From SIG588 sp045591985 (GTDB lineage Bacteria > Bacillota > Clostridia > Oscillospirales > Acutalibacteraceae): a stretch of DNA of 62,773 nucleotides. This document shows, piece after piece, positions 35,588-44,016 of this stretch. The position numbers and the translations under genes are program-made. Position 1 is the stretch's first letter, and the number at the start of each line of letters is the position of its first letter. Below the pieces are notes generated by a model. It was given only the letters and a program-made list of their open reading frames with translations, was not told the origin of the DNA and did no database searches. Location of the stretch: the NCBI GenBank assembly GCA_045591985.1, contig JAZNTV010000049.1, positions 1 to 62,773 of the forward strand, in the 5' to 3' direction.

Positions 35588-36643
35588 ATGAAGATCACAC
35601 ACGAGGTGGTAAACGGCCTGCCCGTCACCCGCATCGGCGACGACACCTATCACTACTCCTTCGGCTATTACGCCACCAACAACTGGCTGGACGAACACCG
35701 CTTGGTGATCACCCGCAGTCCCAATCTCGGCACCACGCCCGCGGTGTACGTCGAAGGGCGCGAGGCGGTGCTCGTGGATATTGAAAACGAGACCGAAACG
35801 GTACTCGGAGATATTTTTCCGTGGATCGTGCAAGACGGGACGTTATACGCCACCGAGAAAAACGGCGACGAAACGGCGATCTTAGCGATCAACGACACCA
35901 CCTGCGAGGTATATCGCACCAAGCTTACAGTGGACGACCTTACCATCACCGCCGACGGAAACTACCTCGTCTTCGGCGAACGGGAAACGGATGACAGCCG
36001 CCGTTCGCACGGTTGCCGTCTTGACCTCGCGACCGGTGAAGCGACCGTGTTGTTCGAAAAGCAATTTCAAAAACCGTTCAACGTCACCAATCACTATATG
36101 GTCAACCCGCAAGACCCGAAGCAGGTGTTTTTCGCCCACGAAGGCGATACCTTCTACGTCAGTAACCGTCTGTGGCTGTATGACGAAGACCGCGGTATGC
36201 ACTGTATGGCAAAACAGCGGCTGGACGGGGAAGGCAATCTCGGCGACTGCTTCGGGCATGAATGCTGGGCCCCCGATGGCAGTGGCTTGTGGTTTGTGAA
36301 ATACCCCTGCTCACCTCTCCCGCCGCGCGGACTGTGCTTTGTTGGCACAAACGGCGAACAGACCGACGTAGTGTACGGTGCCTACCCTTACTGGCACGTG
36401 TGCTGTGCCCCAAGCGGACGGTATCTCGCCGCCGACACGCAAGGACCCGGTTACAGCAGTGTGGTGGTGATCGATAAAGAGACGGGCAAAGAGGCGGAAG
36501 CGTATCGCGCCGGCTTCCTTTGGTCGCATCCCGCACACCCGCATCCCACCTTTTCCCCGTCGTCCGAGCAGGTCATCTTCCACGACTTGAAGGACGGACA
36601 ACTCACTCTCGGCATTTTCCGCACAACGGATGCGTTGAAATAA
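35588..36643 (+). CDS. PL22-like oligogalacturonate lyase, beta-propeller (2 of 2)
   Basis: 351 residues, a tandem paralogue of the previous gene, nearly identical in the blocks DTYHYSFGYY, NLGDCFGHECWAPDG and VKYPCSPLPPRGLC but divergent between them. It keeps GHECW and HPHPTF and also has His instead of Gln three residues before that pair. Cytoplasmic by lack of signal. If active, it would deliver 4-deoxy-L-threo-5-hexosulose uronate, which needs KduI/KduD-like steps to enter the kdgK/eda route. No kduI or kduD is visible, and the oxidoreductases and barrels here might substitute (inference). Confidence 0.65.
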   Translation: MKITHEVVNGLPVTRIGDDTYHYSFGYYATNNWLDEHRLVITRSPNLGTTPAVYVEGREAVLVDIENETETVLGDIFPWIVQDGTLYATEKNGDETAILAINDTTCEVYRTKLTVDDLTITADGNYLVFGERETDDSRRSHGCRLDLATGEATVLFEKQFQKPFNVTNHYMVNPQDPKQVFFAHEGDTFYVSNRLWLYDEDRGMHCMAKQRLDGEGNLGDCFGHECWAPDGSGLWFVKYPCSPLPPRGLCFVGTNGEQTDVVYGAYPYWHVCCAPSGRYLAADTQGPGYSSVVVIDKETGKEAEAYRAGFLWSHPAHPHPTFSPSSEQVIFHDLKDGQLTLGIFRTTDALK

Positions 36644-36646
36644 AGG

Positions 36647-36681
36647 AAACAAAAGCCGCCCGTTACGGGTGGCTTTTGTTT
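36647..36681 (+). terminator. Terminator between the PL22 operon and the LysR gene
   Basis: AAACAAAAGCCGCCCG, loop TTA, CGGGTGGCTTTTGTTT; long stem with one G-T pair, T-rich on both strands, between convergent genes. Confidence 0.85.
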
Positions 36682-37523
36682 GTTTCCTTTTCGCATTCCG
36701 CTATCAAAATATCCAAGAAGTCACGCACACAGGCCCGCTCTTCCTTTGCCTTCCAGTATACGTAGGTGTGCCTACGCCAGTCGCCTATCGAACGCAACAC
36801 CACCGTTTCGGAAAATTGCCCTTGCCAGGAAACCGAGGGTACAAACGCTACCCCCAACCCCAAATCCACGCAACGGCGGATATAAAACGGGTCATCGCTC
36901 ACCAAAGCGATGCGCGGCACAACGCCGTAATGACGGCAGATCGTTTCGGTTTGCTTGTAAAGATTACTGTCACGCCCCATGGTAATAAACGCACATTCCG
37001 CAAGATCCTCCGCCGTGATCCGGGCTTTTTTGGCAAGCGGGCTATCTTTGGATACCGCCAACACAATTTCTTCCGACAGAACGCGGCGGCGTTCTAACGC
37101 GCCATCCGCCACACCATCCCCCGCGATCATCAAATGGAAGTCGTCGTCCACCACACCGTGGCGAATCACAATATCCACATCGGGATACTGCCGCCGATAC
37201 ACATCTACCGCCTGCATAACCACGCGGCGATTACTATTGATCGAAAGTCGCAACTGCCCCGCAGCACCCGCCGTTTGTGCCAGTGCACACCCTTCATTTA
37301 ACAACGTCAGTGCCTCCCGTGCTTTCTCGGCAAAAACGCGTCCACGTTCATTCAGCAAAAGGCTGTTGGGACGGCGATCAAACAGCATAACCCCCAGTTC
37401 CGTTTCCAAGCGCTTGATGCTTTGCGAAACGTCCGACGGCGGCACGCCAAACCGTTTCGCCGTTTTCGAGAAGTTCTCATTTTCCGCCGCCGCGCAAAAA
37501 TACCGCAATTGCAACAGTTCCAT
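36663..37523 (-). CDS. LysR-family transcriptional regulator
   Basis: 286 residues. Winged helix at the N-terminus (LQLRYFCAAAENENFSKTAKRFGVPPSDVSQSIKRLE read as consecutive blocks), then a periplasmic-binding-like effector domain (VAVSKDSPLAKK; DLAECAFITM; GVAFVPSVSW). Start MELLQLRYF at 37523, with GAGG upstream and the promoter 20 bp further; the longer frame starts upstream of the promoter. It closes the accessory cluster and is the only regulator in it, so it may control the oxidoreductase or PL22 genes. Confidence 0.9.
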   Translation of the reverse strand: MELLQLRYFCAAAENENFSKTAKRFGVPPSDVSQSIKRLETELGVMLFDRRPNSLLLNERGRVFAEKAREALTLLNEGCALAQTAGAAGQLRLSINSNRRVVMQAVDVYRRQYPDVDIVIRHGVVDDDFHLMIAGDGVADGALERRRVLSEEIVLAVSKDSPLAKKARITAEDLAECAFITMGRDSNLYKQTETICRHYGVVPRIALVSDDPFYIRRCVDLGLGVAFVPSVSWQGQFSETVVLRSIGDWRRHTYVYWKAKEERACVRDFLDILIAECEKETNKSHP

Positions 37524-37542
37524 TTTCCTCACCTCATCCCTC

Positions 37543-37571
37543 AGTATATCACACGTTACCATAACTTTCAA
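37543..37571 (-). promoter_or_regulatory. Promoter of the LysR gene
   Basis: Minus strand TTGAAA (37566-37571), 17-bp spacer, TATACT (37543-37548). Confidence 0.75.
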
Positions 37572-37598
37572 GATATAGCAGCGCATGATATTTCATGC

Positions 37599-37626
37599 TT
37601 TACAATATAGTAAAAGGTGGTATGAT
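37599..37626 (+). promoter_or_regulatory. Promoter of the PQ-loop/hydrolase unit
   Basis: TTTACA (37599-37604), 16-bp spacer, TATGAT (37621-37626), 24 bp before ATG 37650. Divergent from the LysR promoter. Confidence 0.6.
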
Positions 37627-37649
37627 AAAAGAAAAGGAGTGTGTAAACT

Positions 37650-37949
37650 ATGGCAGAATTGCTCGAAATTATTATGATCGTCAGTTTTGGCGCCTCGTGG
37701 CCGCTGAACGTGCTGAAATCGTGGCGTGCCCGCACCGCCAAAGGCAAAAGTTTGCCGTTTTTGTGTCTGATCTTCTTCGGTTACATTGCCGGTATCGCCT
37801 CGAAACTGGTAAACGACGCGTATATGGCGTCCATCGGTGAGAAGTGGTACGTGCTGTTCTTCTATGTGTTGAATCTTCTGATGGTGGGTGCCGACCTCGT
37901 GCTGTACGCCCATAACCGCCGATTGGACAAGGAGGCCGAGCGTGCGTAA
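37650..37949 (+). CDS. SemiSWEET/PQ-loop-like three-helix membrane protein
   Basis: 99 residues with three membrane helices (about 4-20, 37-55, 66-87). The first is followed by SWPLNVLKSWRARTAKGKSLPF, which has the layout of the PQ-loop of SemiSWEET sugar transporters (PQ, short basic loop, K-S-x-S), with PL in place of PQ. SemiSWEETs work as dimers to move sugars. Substrate and even transport activity are uncertain. It overlaps the next gene by 8 bp; AAGGAG site upstream. Confidence 0.6.
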   Translation: MAELLEIIMIVSFGASWPLNVLKSWRARTAKGKSLPFLCLIFFGYIAGIASKLVNDAYMASIGEKWYVLFFYVLNLLMVGADLVLYAHNRRLDKEAERA

Positions 37950-38682
37950 CCTCCGCGATATTTCTTACGGCAACGACCCTATGCAGGTGTTGGATCTGCA
38001 CCTGCCCTCAACCGACCGTTTTCCGGTTTTGGTGTATTTCCACGGCGGCGGACTGGAAAGCGGCTCGCGCCGCAGTACCGCCGTAATGGATGAATATGTC
38101 GTTCGTCACGGCATAGCCGTGGCCGAAGTAGAGTACCGTATGTACCCCACCGCCCGTTATCCCGATTTCGTAGAGGATGCTGCTGCGGCGGTCGCGTGGG
38201 TGAAAAATCACATCGCGGAATACGGCGATTGTACCGCCCTCTTCGTCGGCGGCAGTTCAGCAGGCGGATATCTTTCGATGATGCTGTGCTTCGACGAACG
38301 GTATTTAGCGGCACACGGTATGACCCTGTACGATGTTGCGGGTTTCATACACGACGCCGGACAGCCCACCACCCATTTCAACGTTCTCAGGGAACGCTCA
38401 GTGGATCCTCGCCGTGTGATCGTGGACGAAGCCGCCCCGCTTTACCATATCGGCACAGCGGAAAGTTACCCGCCGATGCTGTTCATCGTGTCGGACAACG
38501 ATATGGCAGGGCGATACGAACAAACGCAGTTGACCCTCGCGACACTTCGCCATTTCGGGTACGATATGACCCGCGTACACTATCGCGAAATGCACGGCGA
38601 ACACTGCGCCTACGTCGGGCAGACCGACCAAAACGGTGTCAGTATTTTCGGAAAAATGATTGTCGATTTTATGCAAAAATAA
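37942..38682 (+). CDS. Alpha/beta hydrolase (esterase-like)
   Basis: 246 residues from GTG 37942, which has GGAGG six bases upstream inside the previous gene. The oxyanion motif HGGGLESGS, the nucleophile elbow VGGSSAGGYLS (Ser), an Asp in VSDNDMAG and His in MHGEHCAY complete a triad of the hormone-sensitive-lipase type. Probably a cytoplasmic esterase, perhaps removing acetyl or other acyl groups from imported sugars; the link to the PQ-loop protein is by coupling only. Confidence 0.8.
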   Translation: MRNLRDISYGNDPMQVLDLHLPSTDRFPVLVYFHGGGLESGSRRSTAVMDEYVVRHGIAVAEVEYRMYPTARYPDFVEDAAAAVAWVKNHIAEYGDCTALFVGGSSAGGYLSMMLCFDERYLAAHGMTLYDVAGFIHDAGQPTTHFNVLRERSVDPRRVIVDEAAPLYHIGTAESYPPMLFIVSDNDMAGRYEQTQLTLATLRHFGYDMTRVHYREMHGEHCAYVGQTDQNGVSIFGKMIVDFMQK

Positions 38683-38686
38683 TCAA

Positions 38687-38720
38687 AACCGCCGCCGAAT
38701 AGATCAGCGGCGGTTTTTTA
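38687..38720 (+). terminator. Terminator after the hydrolase gene
   Basis: AACCGCCGC, eleven-base loop, GCGGCGGTT, then TTTTA. Confidence 0.85.
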
Positions 38721-39075
38721 CTTGTTTCGGCGAAAAACTATGCATCGACACAACACGACAAATTCTACAATCTGTAGCCCTTTTTCCACAAAAATCGTTG
38801 CCAAAAAATGGTTTTCCACGGTTTTGCAGGTTAAAAACCCACGATAAGGCGGGATTTATCCACATTTTCCACCGAGTTTTCAACAATTTTGGGGAAAACC
38901 GCGGTTCCCTCCTCTTTTACAAACAGTAGTATCCCCTTGCCACCGACAGGCAAAAATACCACAAAAAAACGCATTTTTACGGGAAGAACTATCCGTTTTT
39001 ACTTGTATAATTATCCATTCGCCGTGTCATACTGAGAGAGTACCGTCAACGCCAAAACCGAGGAGGAGAAACGAT
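38716..39075. other. Gene-free AT-rich stretch with DnaA-box-like 9-mers
   Basis: No frame with a ribosome site is seen. In 104 bp lie five same-strand 9-mers: TTTTCCACA (38782), TTTTCCACG (38812), TTATCCACA (38856, exact DnaA box), TTTTCCACC (38865) and TTTTCAACA (38877). The rest (38886-39075) is AT-rich with a TATAAT at 39006-39011 lacking a good -35; the TTGTAT (39004) / CATACT (39028) pair could be the promoter of the next gene. Gene orientation converges on this place, which argues against a replication origin. Confidence 0.5.
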
Positions 39076-39342
39076 ATGTTGAAAGGGATCAATCACCAGA
39101 TGATCGAACTGGCGGCTATGGAGAGCCCGTATTTTGAACGCGCCTTTTTTGTGTTGAAATCCGATTGTGTGGATCATAATGTGGAGCATTTGCAAGAAGA
39201 GGCGCGGCGTATGTTACGCGCCGCCGGTGGGTATACCGCACTCGACCGCAATCGCCGTCGCGCACGCTATATACGATGGCTGTGGGGCGTTTCGGGCGCC
39301 TTCCTCGGCATATTGTTCTGTGCTATCCTTTTTTCCCTATGA
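39076..39342 (+). CDS. Small membrane protein, conserved-clostridial type
   Basis: 88 residues: a soluble N-terminal part (MLKGINHQMIELAAMESPYFERAFF is the start, read in two blocks), a basic stretch NRRRARYIR, and a C-terminal membrane helix (WLWGVSGAFLGILFCAILF). The opening resembles small clostridial proteins of unknown function that I have seen starting MLKGINRQ; I cannot name the family. GAGGAGGAG precedes the ATG by 6 bp. Stands alone before a terminator. Confidence 0.65.
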   Translation: MLKGINHQMIELAAMESPYFERAFFVLKSDCVDHNVEHLQEEARRMLRAAGGYTALDRNRRRARYIRWLWGVSGAFLGILFCAILFSL

Positions 39343-39375
39343 AAAAGAGCTGTCACCGTCGGTGACAGCTCTTTT
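39343..39375 (+). terminator. Bidirectional terminator before pfkA end
   Basis: AAAAGAGCTGTCACC, loop GTC, GGTGACAGCTCTTTT: perfect 15-bp stem with A and T tracts at both ends, between convergent genes. Confidence 0.9.
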
Positions 39376-39378
39376 AAT

Positions 39379-40347
39379 TTAGATCGAGATCTGGTGTGCC
39401 ACTTCGTACATCGCACGATCAAACGGCTTCTTCATTGCCAATGCTTCGTCGATATCGAAATCCACAATGGAGTTCATCTGCATGGCAACCACGCGATTGC
39501 TGAGCCCCTTACACAAGAGTTCCACTGCGGCATTACCCATGCGGCTGGCAAGCACGCGATCGCGAACAGTGGGCGAACCGCCGCGCTGTACATGACCCAA
39601 AACGGTCGGACGGGTTTCGATACCTGTCTTTTCTTCGATCTTCTTCGCCATTTCATCCACACCGCCGATACCTTCCGCCACAATGATGATAAAGTGGCGC
39701 TTACCGGTCTCGTAGGTCGCCTTAATGCGTTCCAAAATGTCGCGATCGAAATCAAACGGCACTTCCGGCACCACGATGGTCGTCGCACCCACGGCGATGC
39801 CCACGTTCAACGCGAGATAACCTGCACGACGGCCCATAACTTCCACCACACTGCAACGATCGTGCGACTGGGAAGTATCACGCAACTTATCGATCATGTG
39901 CATACAGGTGTTCAGCGCCGTATCGTAACCGATGGTGTATTCACAGCAGGAAATATCGTTATCGATGGTCGCGGGAATACCGATGCAGGGAATACCCTGA
40001 CGGGTTAGGTCCTGTGCACCGCGGAAGGAACCGTCACCGCCGATGACGACCACACCTTCAACACCGTTCTTACGACAATTCTCCGCCGCTTTCTGCTGGC
40101 CTTCCAACGTGCGGAATTCGTCGCTGCGAGCCGTGTATAACGCCGTACCGCCGCGATGGATGATATCCGACACCGTGCGCAGGTCCATCGGTAACAGATT
40201 GTTGTTGATCAACCCGTCGTAACCGCGATACACACCGCACACTTCCATACCTTTCGCCAAAGCCGTGCGCGCCACCGCACGAACCGCCGCGTTCATACCG
40301 GGGGCGTCACCGCCGCTGGTCAGCACTGCGATCTTTTTAATAGCCAT
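39379..40347 (-). CDS. pfkA: 6-phosphofructokinase
   Basis: 322 residues, ATP-dependent PfkA. Marks: LTSGGDAPGMNAAVR, YRGYDGLI, GGDGSFRGAQ (the Gly of GGDGS marks ATP rather than PPi use), the catalytic IPATIDND and EVMGRRAGYLAL, and GHVQRGGSPT. It phosphorylates fructose-6-phosphate in glycolysis. It lies downstream of dnaE but has its own promoter in the 153-bp gap. Confidence 0.96.
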   Translation of the reverse strand: MAIKKIAVLTSGGDAPGMNAAVRAVARTALAKGMEVCGVYRGYDGLINNNLLPMDLRTVSDIIHRGGTALYTARSDEFRTLEGQQKAAENCRKNGVEGVVVIGGDGSFRGAQDLTRQGIPCIGIPATIDNDISCCEYTIGYDTALNTCMHMIDKLRDTSQSHDRCSVVEVMGRRAGYLALNVGIAVGATTIVVPEVPFDFDRDILERIKATYETGKRHFIIIVAEGIGGVDEMAKKIEEKTGIETRPTVLGHVQRGGSPTVRDRVLASRMGNAAVELLCKGLSNRVVAMQMNSIVDFDIDEALAMKKPFDRAMYEVAHQISI

Positions 40348-40409
40348 TGATAATTCGCTCCTTTGCGTTGGAAACTATACTGGTTTCTTCTTTTCAAAAG
40401 ACAGTATAT

Positions 40410-40439
40410 ATTATACTACAAAACGACTTTAAATATCAA
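40410..40439 (-). promoter_or_regulatory. Promoter of pfkA
   Basis: Minus strand TTGATA (40434-40439), 18-bp spacer, TATAAT (40410-40415), 63 bp before the start codon. A gap of 153 bp separates pfkA from dnaE. Confidence 0.75.
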
Positions 40440-40500
40440 GTCGACATTTTGCCGACAAATACAATCAAATTGGGAAAATATTACTGCATTTTCACCATTT

Positions 40501-43500
40501 TTACCAAATCTCCGCCACGTTCTCCGCACCCAGTACCCGTTTCAGTTCATCGGTCAACACCGCATTCGGATGCACAAACTCGCTGCTCGGCAAACGTATC
40601 ATCTTACCGCTGTCGCAAAAGCGCACATACACCGGGAAGTCACCGTCGAACACCCGCATCAAGCGTCGCGCCTGGGCGTATCGCGGATCGGCATCGTCGG
40701 CCACACGCAAATACAGGCCCGGTCGCGCGGCCGGTTTCGGCGCCGTTTTGGGTGGCTTTGCCGTTTGGGGCGACGGCGCTTTCTCGCTCACATTGTCGCT
40801 GATTTCGTTCACCACCAAGGTGGGGGGGTCTTCGTCTCCGCCGTTCAAAAGGCCGCTCAGCACCAACGGCTTACCCGATTCAAGCAATCGGCTAAACCGC
40901 GCAAGTGTTTTGGGGAAAAGCAGCAACGGCAGCGTACCAAACAAATCCTCCACGGTGGCATACGCCATGGTTTCGCCGCGTTTGGTCTGTTTGGTACGCA
41001 ACGCAGACACCAGACCCATCACCCTCACGGTGTCATGGTCACGGTATTCCGCCTCGCCCTCTTCAAACGATTGCAAAATACGGTCGATACGCGCCGCACC
41101 CGTCGTATCATACCACGCGGCAAACGGAGTCAACGGGTGACCCGAAAGGTACAAGCCCGTCACCTCTTTTTCCATCGCCATACGATCGGCGTGGGAAAAC
41201 TCTTCGGCAAGCGGTAAAGTCGGTTCGGTTTCCTCCAAAGCCGGATCGTCGAAAAATCCCATCTGACCGTCAATATTGCGACGGCGATCTTCTTCCAATG
41301 CGGCAAGTATCGTATCCATTCCCTCAAGCATTTGGCGCCGATTGGCACCGAGGCCGTCGAGCGCACCGCATTTGATGAGACTTTCTACCGAACGGCGATT
41401 GCAATCGCGATAGACCGACATCCGCCGACAAAATTCGTAAAACGAGGAAAATCGTCCGTTTTGTTCGCGTTCACGCACCAGATCGGCGATCATATTACGT
41501 CCGAGATTCTTCACGGCAAGCAGACCGAAACGAATATTCGCCCCTTCGCCGATAAATCCCGACTGACTTTCGTTCACAGAAGGCGGCAGAACGGCAATAC
41601 CCATTCGTTGGCACTCGCGGATATACCCAGCCACCTTGTCTCCGTCCAACACACTGGTAAGCAACGCCGCCATATATTCACGCGGATACCGACATTTCAG
41701 ATACGCCGTCTGATAGGCTACTAACGCATAGGCCGCCGCATGGGATTTGTTAAAGGCATAAGAGGCAAACGAAGACATATCCTCAAAGATCTTCGAAGCG
41801 ACGTCGGCAGGTATCCCCCGTCGTACACAGCCCTCCACTTCTACCGAACCGTCCTCGCGCACCAAGCCATCAATAAAGATCCGACGTTCGTGTTCCATTA
41901 CGTCCGCCTTCTTTTTCGAAACGGCACGGCGCACGATATCCGCGCGACCGAGCGAATATCCCGCCAACTCGCGAAACACCTGCATCAACTGCTCTTGATA
42001 GACGATACAGCCGTACGTCACGTTCAAAAACGGCTCCAAGCGCGGGTGAGCATAACGCACCGCGGATGGATGATGTCGATTATAGATATATGTGGGAATG
42101 GAATCCATCGGTCCCGGTCGGAACAGAGAGATCACCGCAATAATGTCTTCAAACCGCTCGGGTTTCAGGTTTTGCAACACCCGTTTCATACCGGCAGATT
42201 CCAGTTGGAATACCCCTTCGCTGTTGCCGGACGAGAGCATGTGATAGACCGCTTCATCGGCCAGCGGGATATCGGTGACCGAAAATGTCGGCTCGGTGCG
42301 CTGAATTTCCGCTTCGGCGTCCGCGATCACCGTCAAATTGCGCAGACCCAAAAAGTCCATCTTCAAAAGGCCAAGTTTTTCGAGCGCCGTCATGGTATAC
42401 TGCGTCGCCACCGCTTCGCCGTTCAAACAAAGCGGCACATATTCCGACACGGGGCGAGCGGTAATGACCACCCCCGCGGCGTGGGTAGAGGCATGGCGCG
42501 GCATTCCCTCCACCCGTCGTGACATGTCCAAAAGACGTCGTACCACGGGGTCTTCGTCATATTTTTCACGCAATCGCGGCGCACTTTCGAGCGCTTTGTC
42601 CAGCGTCATCTTCAAATCAAACGGCACCAGTTTTGCCACCGTATCCGCCACAGTATACGGGATCGCCATCACACGCGCCACATCGCGCACGGCCGCACGC
42701 GCCTTCATTGTACCGAAAGTCACGATTTGCGCCACACGGTCTTCCCCGTATTTACGGATCACGTAATCGATCACTTCGCCGCGCCGCTCATCGCTGATAT
42801 CAATATCAAAATCGGGCATGCTTACCCGCTCGGGATTCAAAAAGCGTTCAAACAGCAGGTTGTATTTTAACGGATCGATTCCCGTTATACCGATACAATA
42901 GGCACACAAGCTGCCCGCACCGCTGCCGCGCCCGGGTCCCACAGGGATCCCTACGCTTTTGGCATACTGAACGAAATCGTTCACAATGAGATAGTAGTCC
43001 ACATACCCCATCTGCTCGATAGTATCCATCTCATATTGCAACCGCGCGACCGCTTCGGCCGACGGCGCATCGCCATAGCGACGGTGCAACCCGTCGGTAC
43101 ACAAGCGACGGAAATAGGCCGTGCTGTCTTTGTCCGGGGCATCAAACGCGGGCAGGTGCGTTTTACCGAACACCAACTCCACCTGACAACGGCGAGCAAT
43201 TTCCACCGTGTTGTCGAACGCAGCAGGCACCGCCGGAAACAACGCACGCATCTCCTCTTCGGATTTCACGTAAAATTCCTCGGTCGAAAACGCAAGCGGC
43301 GTGGGATCGTCCAATGTAGTACCCGTTTGAATGCACATCAGCACCCGTTGCATTTCGGCATCCTCGCGTGTGAGGTAATGTGCGTCGTTGGTGCAAACAG
43401 GCGGAATACCGGTTTCGGCCGACAAACGAAGCAACTGCGGATTGATCGCCTGCTGTTCGGTCAACCCATGATCCTGCAACTCCAAAAAGAAGTTGCCGCG

Positions 43501-43998
43501 CCCGAAAACGCGATCATAATACAGTGCCGTCTGCCGCGCTTTTTCATAGTCGCCTTGCCGCAAGGCACGGGGAATGTCCCCCGCCAGACACGCCGACAAC
43601 GCAATCAAGCCTTCGTGATATCGTTCGAGCAGTTCGCGATCTACACGCGGACGGCTGTAAAACCCTTCGGTCCACGCCGCCGAAACCAGCTTCATCAAAT
43701 TGTGATAGCCTGTCTCGTTTTCGCAAAGCAACACCAAGTGTCCGCTTTCGTTATCCACGCCGTGTTCTTTGTCGGTGCGGCGACGCGGGGCAACGTACAC
43801 TTCGCATCCCAATATAGGTCGAATTCCTTCGCGTTTCGCCGCTTCGTAAAACTCGACAATGCCATACATCACCCCATGATCGGTCACAGCCACCGCTGTC
43901 TGTCCCAACGCTTTCACACGGGCGAGCAGGCCTTCGATACGGCAAGCCCCGTCGAGCAAACTGTATTCACTGTGAATATGCAAATGAACGAATCCCAC
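40501..43998 (-). CDS. dnaE: DNA polymerase III alpha subunit
   Basis: 1165 residues. N-terminal PHP domain (LHIHSEYSLLDGACRI; AVTDHGVMYG), the polymerase palm with PDFDIDISDERRGEVIDYV carrying the catalytic Asp pair, AFNKSHAAAYALVAYQTAYLK (two blocks), then the HhH region and an OB fold at the C-terminus (VRVMGLVSALRTKQTKRG). Firmicutes use PolC for the bulk and DnaE for primer extension. Last of the hprK-to-dnaE minus-strand run, 18 bp after whiA. Confidence 0.96.
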   Translation of the reverse strand: MGFVHLHIHSEYSLLDGACRIEGLLARVKALGQTAVAVTDHGVMYGIVEFYEAAKREGIRPILGCEVYVAPRRRTDKEHGVDNESGHLVLLCENETGYHNLMKLVSAAWTEGFYSRPRVDRELLERYHEGLIALSACLAGDIPRALRQGDYEKARQTALYYDRVFGRGNFFLELQDHGLTEQQAINPQLLRLSAETGIPPVCTNDAHYLTREDAEMQRVLMCIQTGTTLDDPTPLAFSTEEFYVKSEEEMRALFPAVPAAFDNTVEIARRCQVELVFGKTHLPAFDAPDKDSTAYFRRLCTDGLHRRYGDAPSAEAVARLQYEMDTIEQMGYVDYYLIVNDFVQYAKSVGIPVGPGRGSGAGSLCAYCIGITGIDPLKYNLLFERFLNPERVSMPDFDIDISDERRGEVIDYVIRKYGEDRVAQIVTFGTMKARAAVRDVARVMAIPYTVADTVAKLVPFDLKMTLDKALESAPRLREKYDEDPVVRRLLDMSRRVEGMPRHASTHAAGVVITARPVSEYVPLCLNGEAVATQYTMTALEKLGLLKMDFLGLRNLTVIADAEAEIQRTEPTFSVTDIPLADEAVYHMLSSGNSEGVFQLESAGMKRVLQNLKPERFEDIIAVISLFRPGPMDSIPTYIYNRHHPSAVRYAHPRLEPFLNVTYGCIVYQEQLMQVFRELAGYSLGRADIVRRAVSKKKADVMEHERRIFIDGLVREDGSVEVEGCVRRGIPADVASKIFEDMSSFASYAFNKSHAAAYALVAYQTAYLKCRYPREYMAALLTSVLDGDKVAGYIRECQRMGIAVLPPSVNESQSGFIGEGANIRFGLLAVKNLGRNMIADLVREREQNGRFSSFYEFCRRMSVYRDCNRRSVESLIKCGALDGLGANRRQMLEGMDTILAALEEDRRRNIDGQMGFFDDPALEETEPTLPLAEEFSHADRMAMEKEVTGLYLSGHPLTPFAAWYDTTGAARIDRILQSFEEGEAEYRDHDTVRVMGLVSALRTKQTKRGETMAYATVEDLFGTLPLLLFPKTLARFSRLLESGKPLVLSGLLNGGDEDPPTLVVNEISDNVSEKAPSPQTAKPPKTAPKPAARPGLYLRVADDADPRYAQARRLMRVFDGDFPVYVRFCDSGKMIRLPSSEFVHPNAVLTDELKRVLGAENVAEIW

Positions 43999-44016
43999 CG
44001 TATCTTCCCTTCTTTC

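Noticed and set aside
39001..39030. dif/XerCD site
   Set aside because: ACTTGTATAAT resembles one arm, but the second arm does not match and no 6-bp spacer symmetry is present.
38716..39075. Replication origin (DnaA boxes)
   Set aside because: No dnaA/dnaN, only one exact box, and flanking gene orientation converges instead of diverging.
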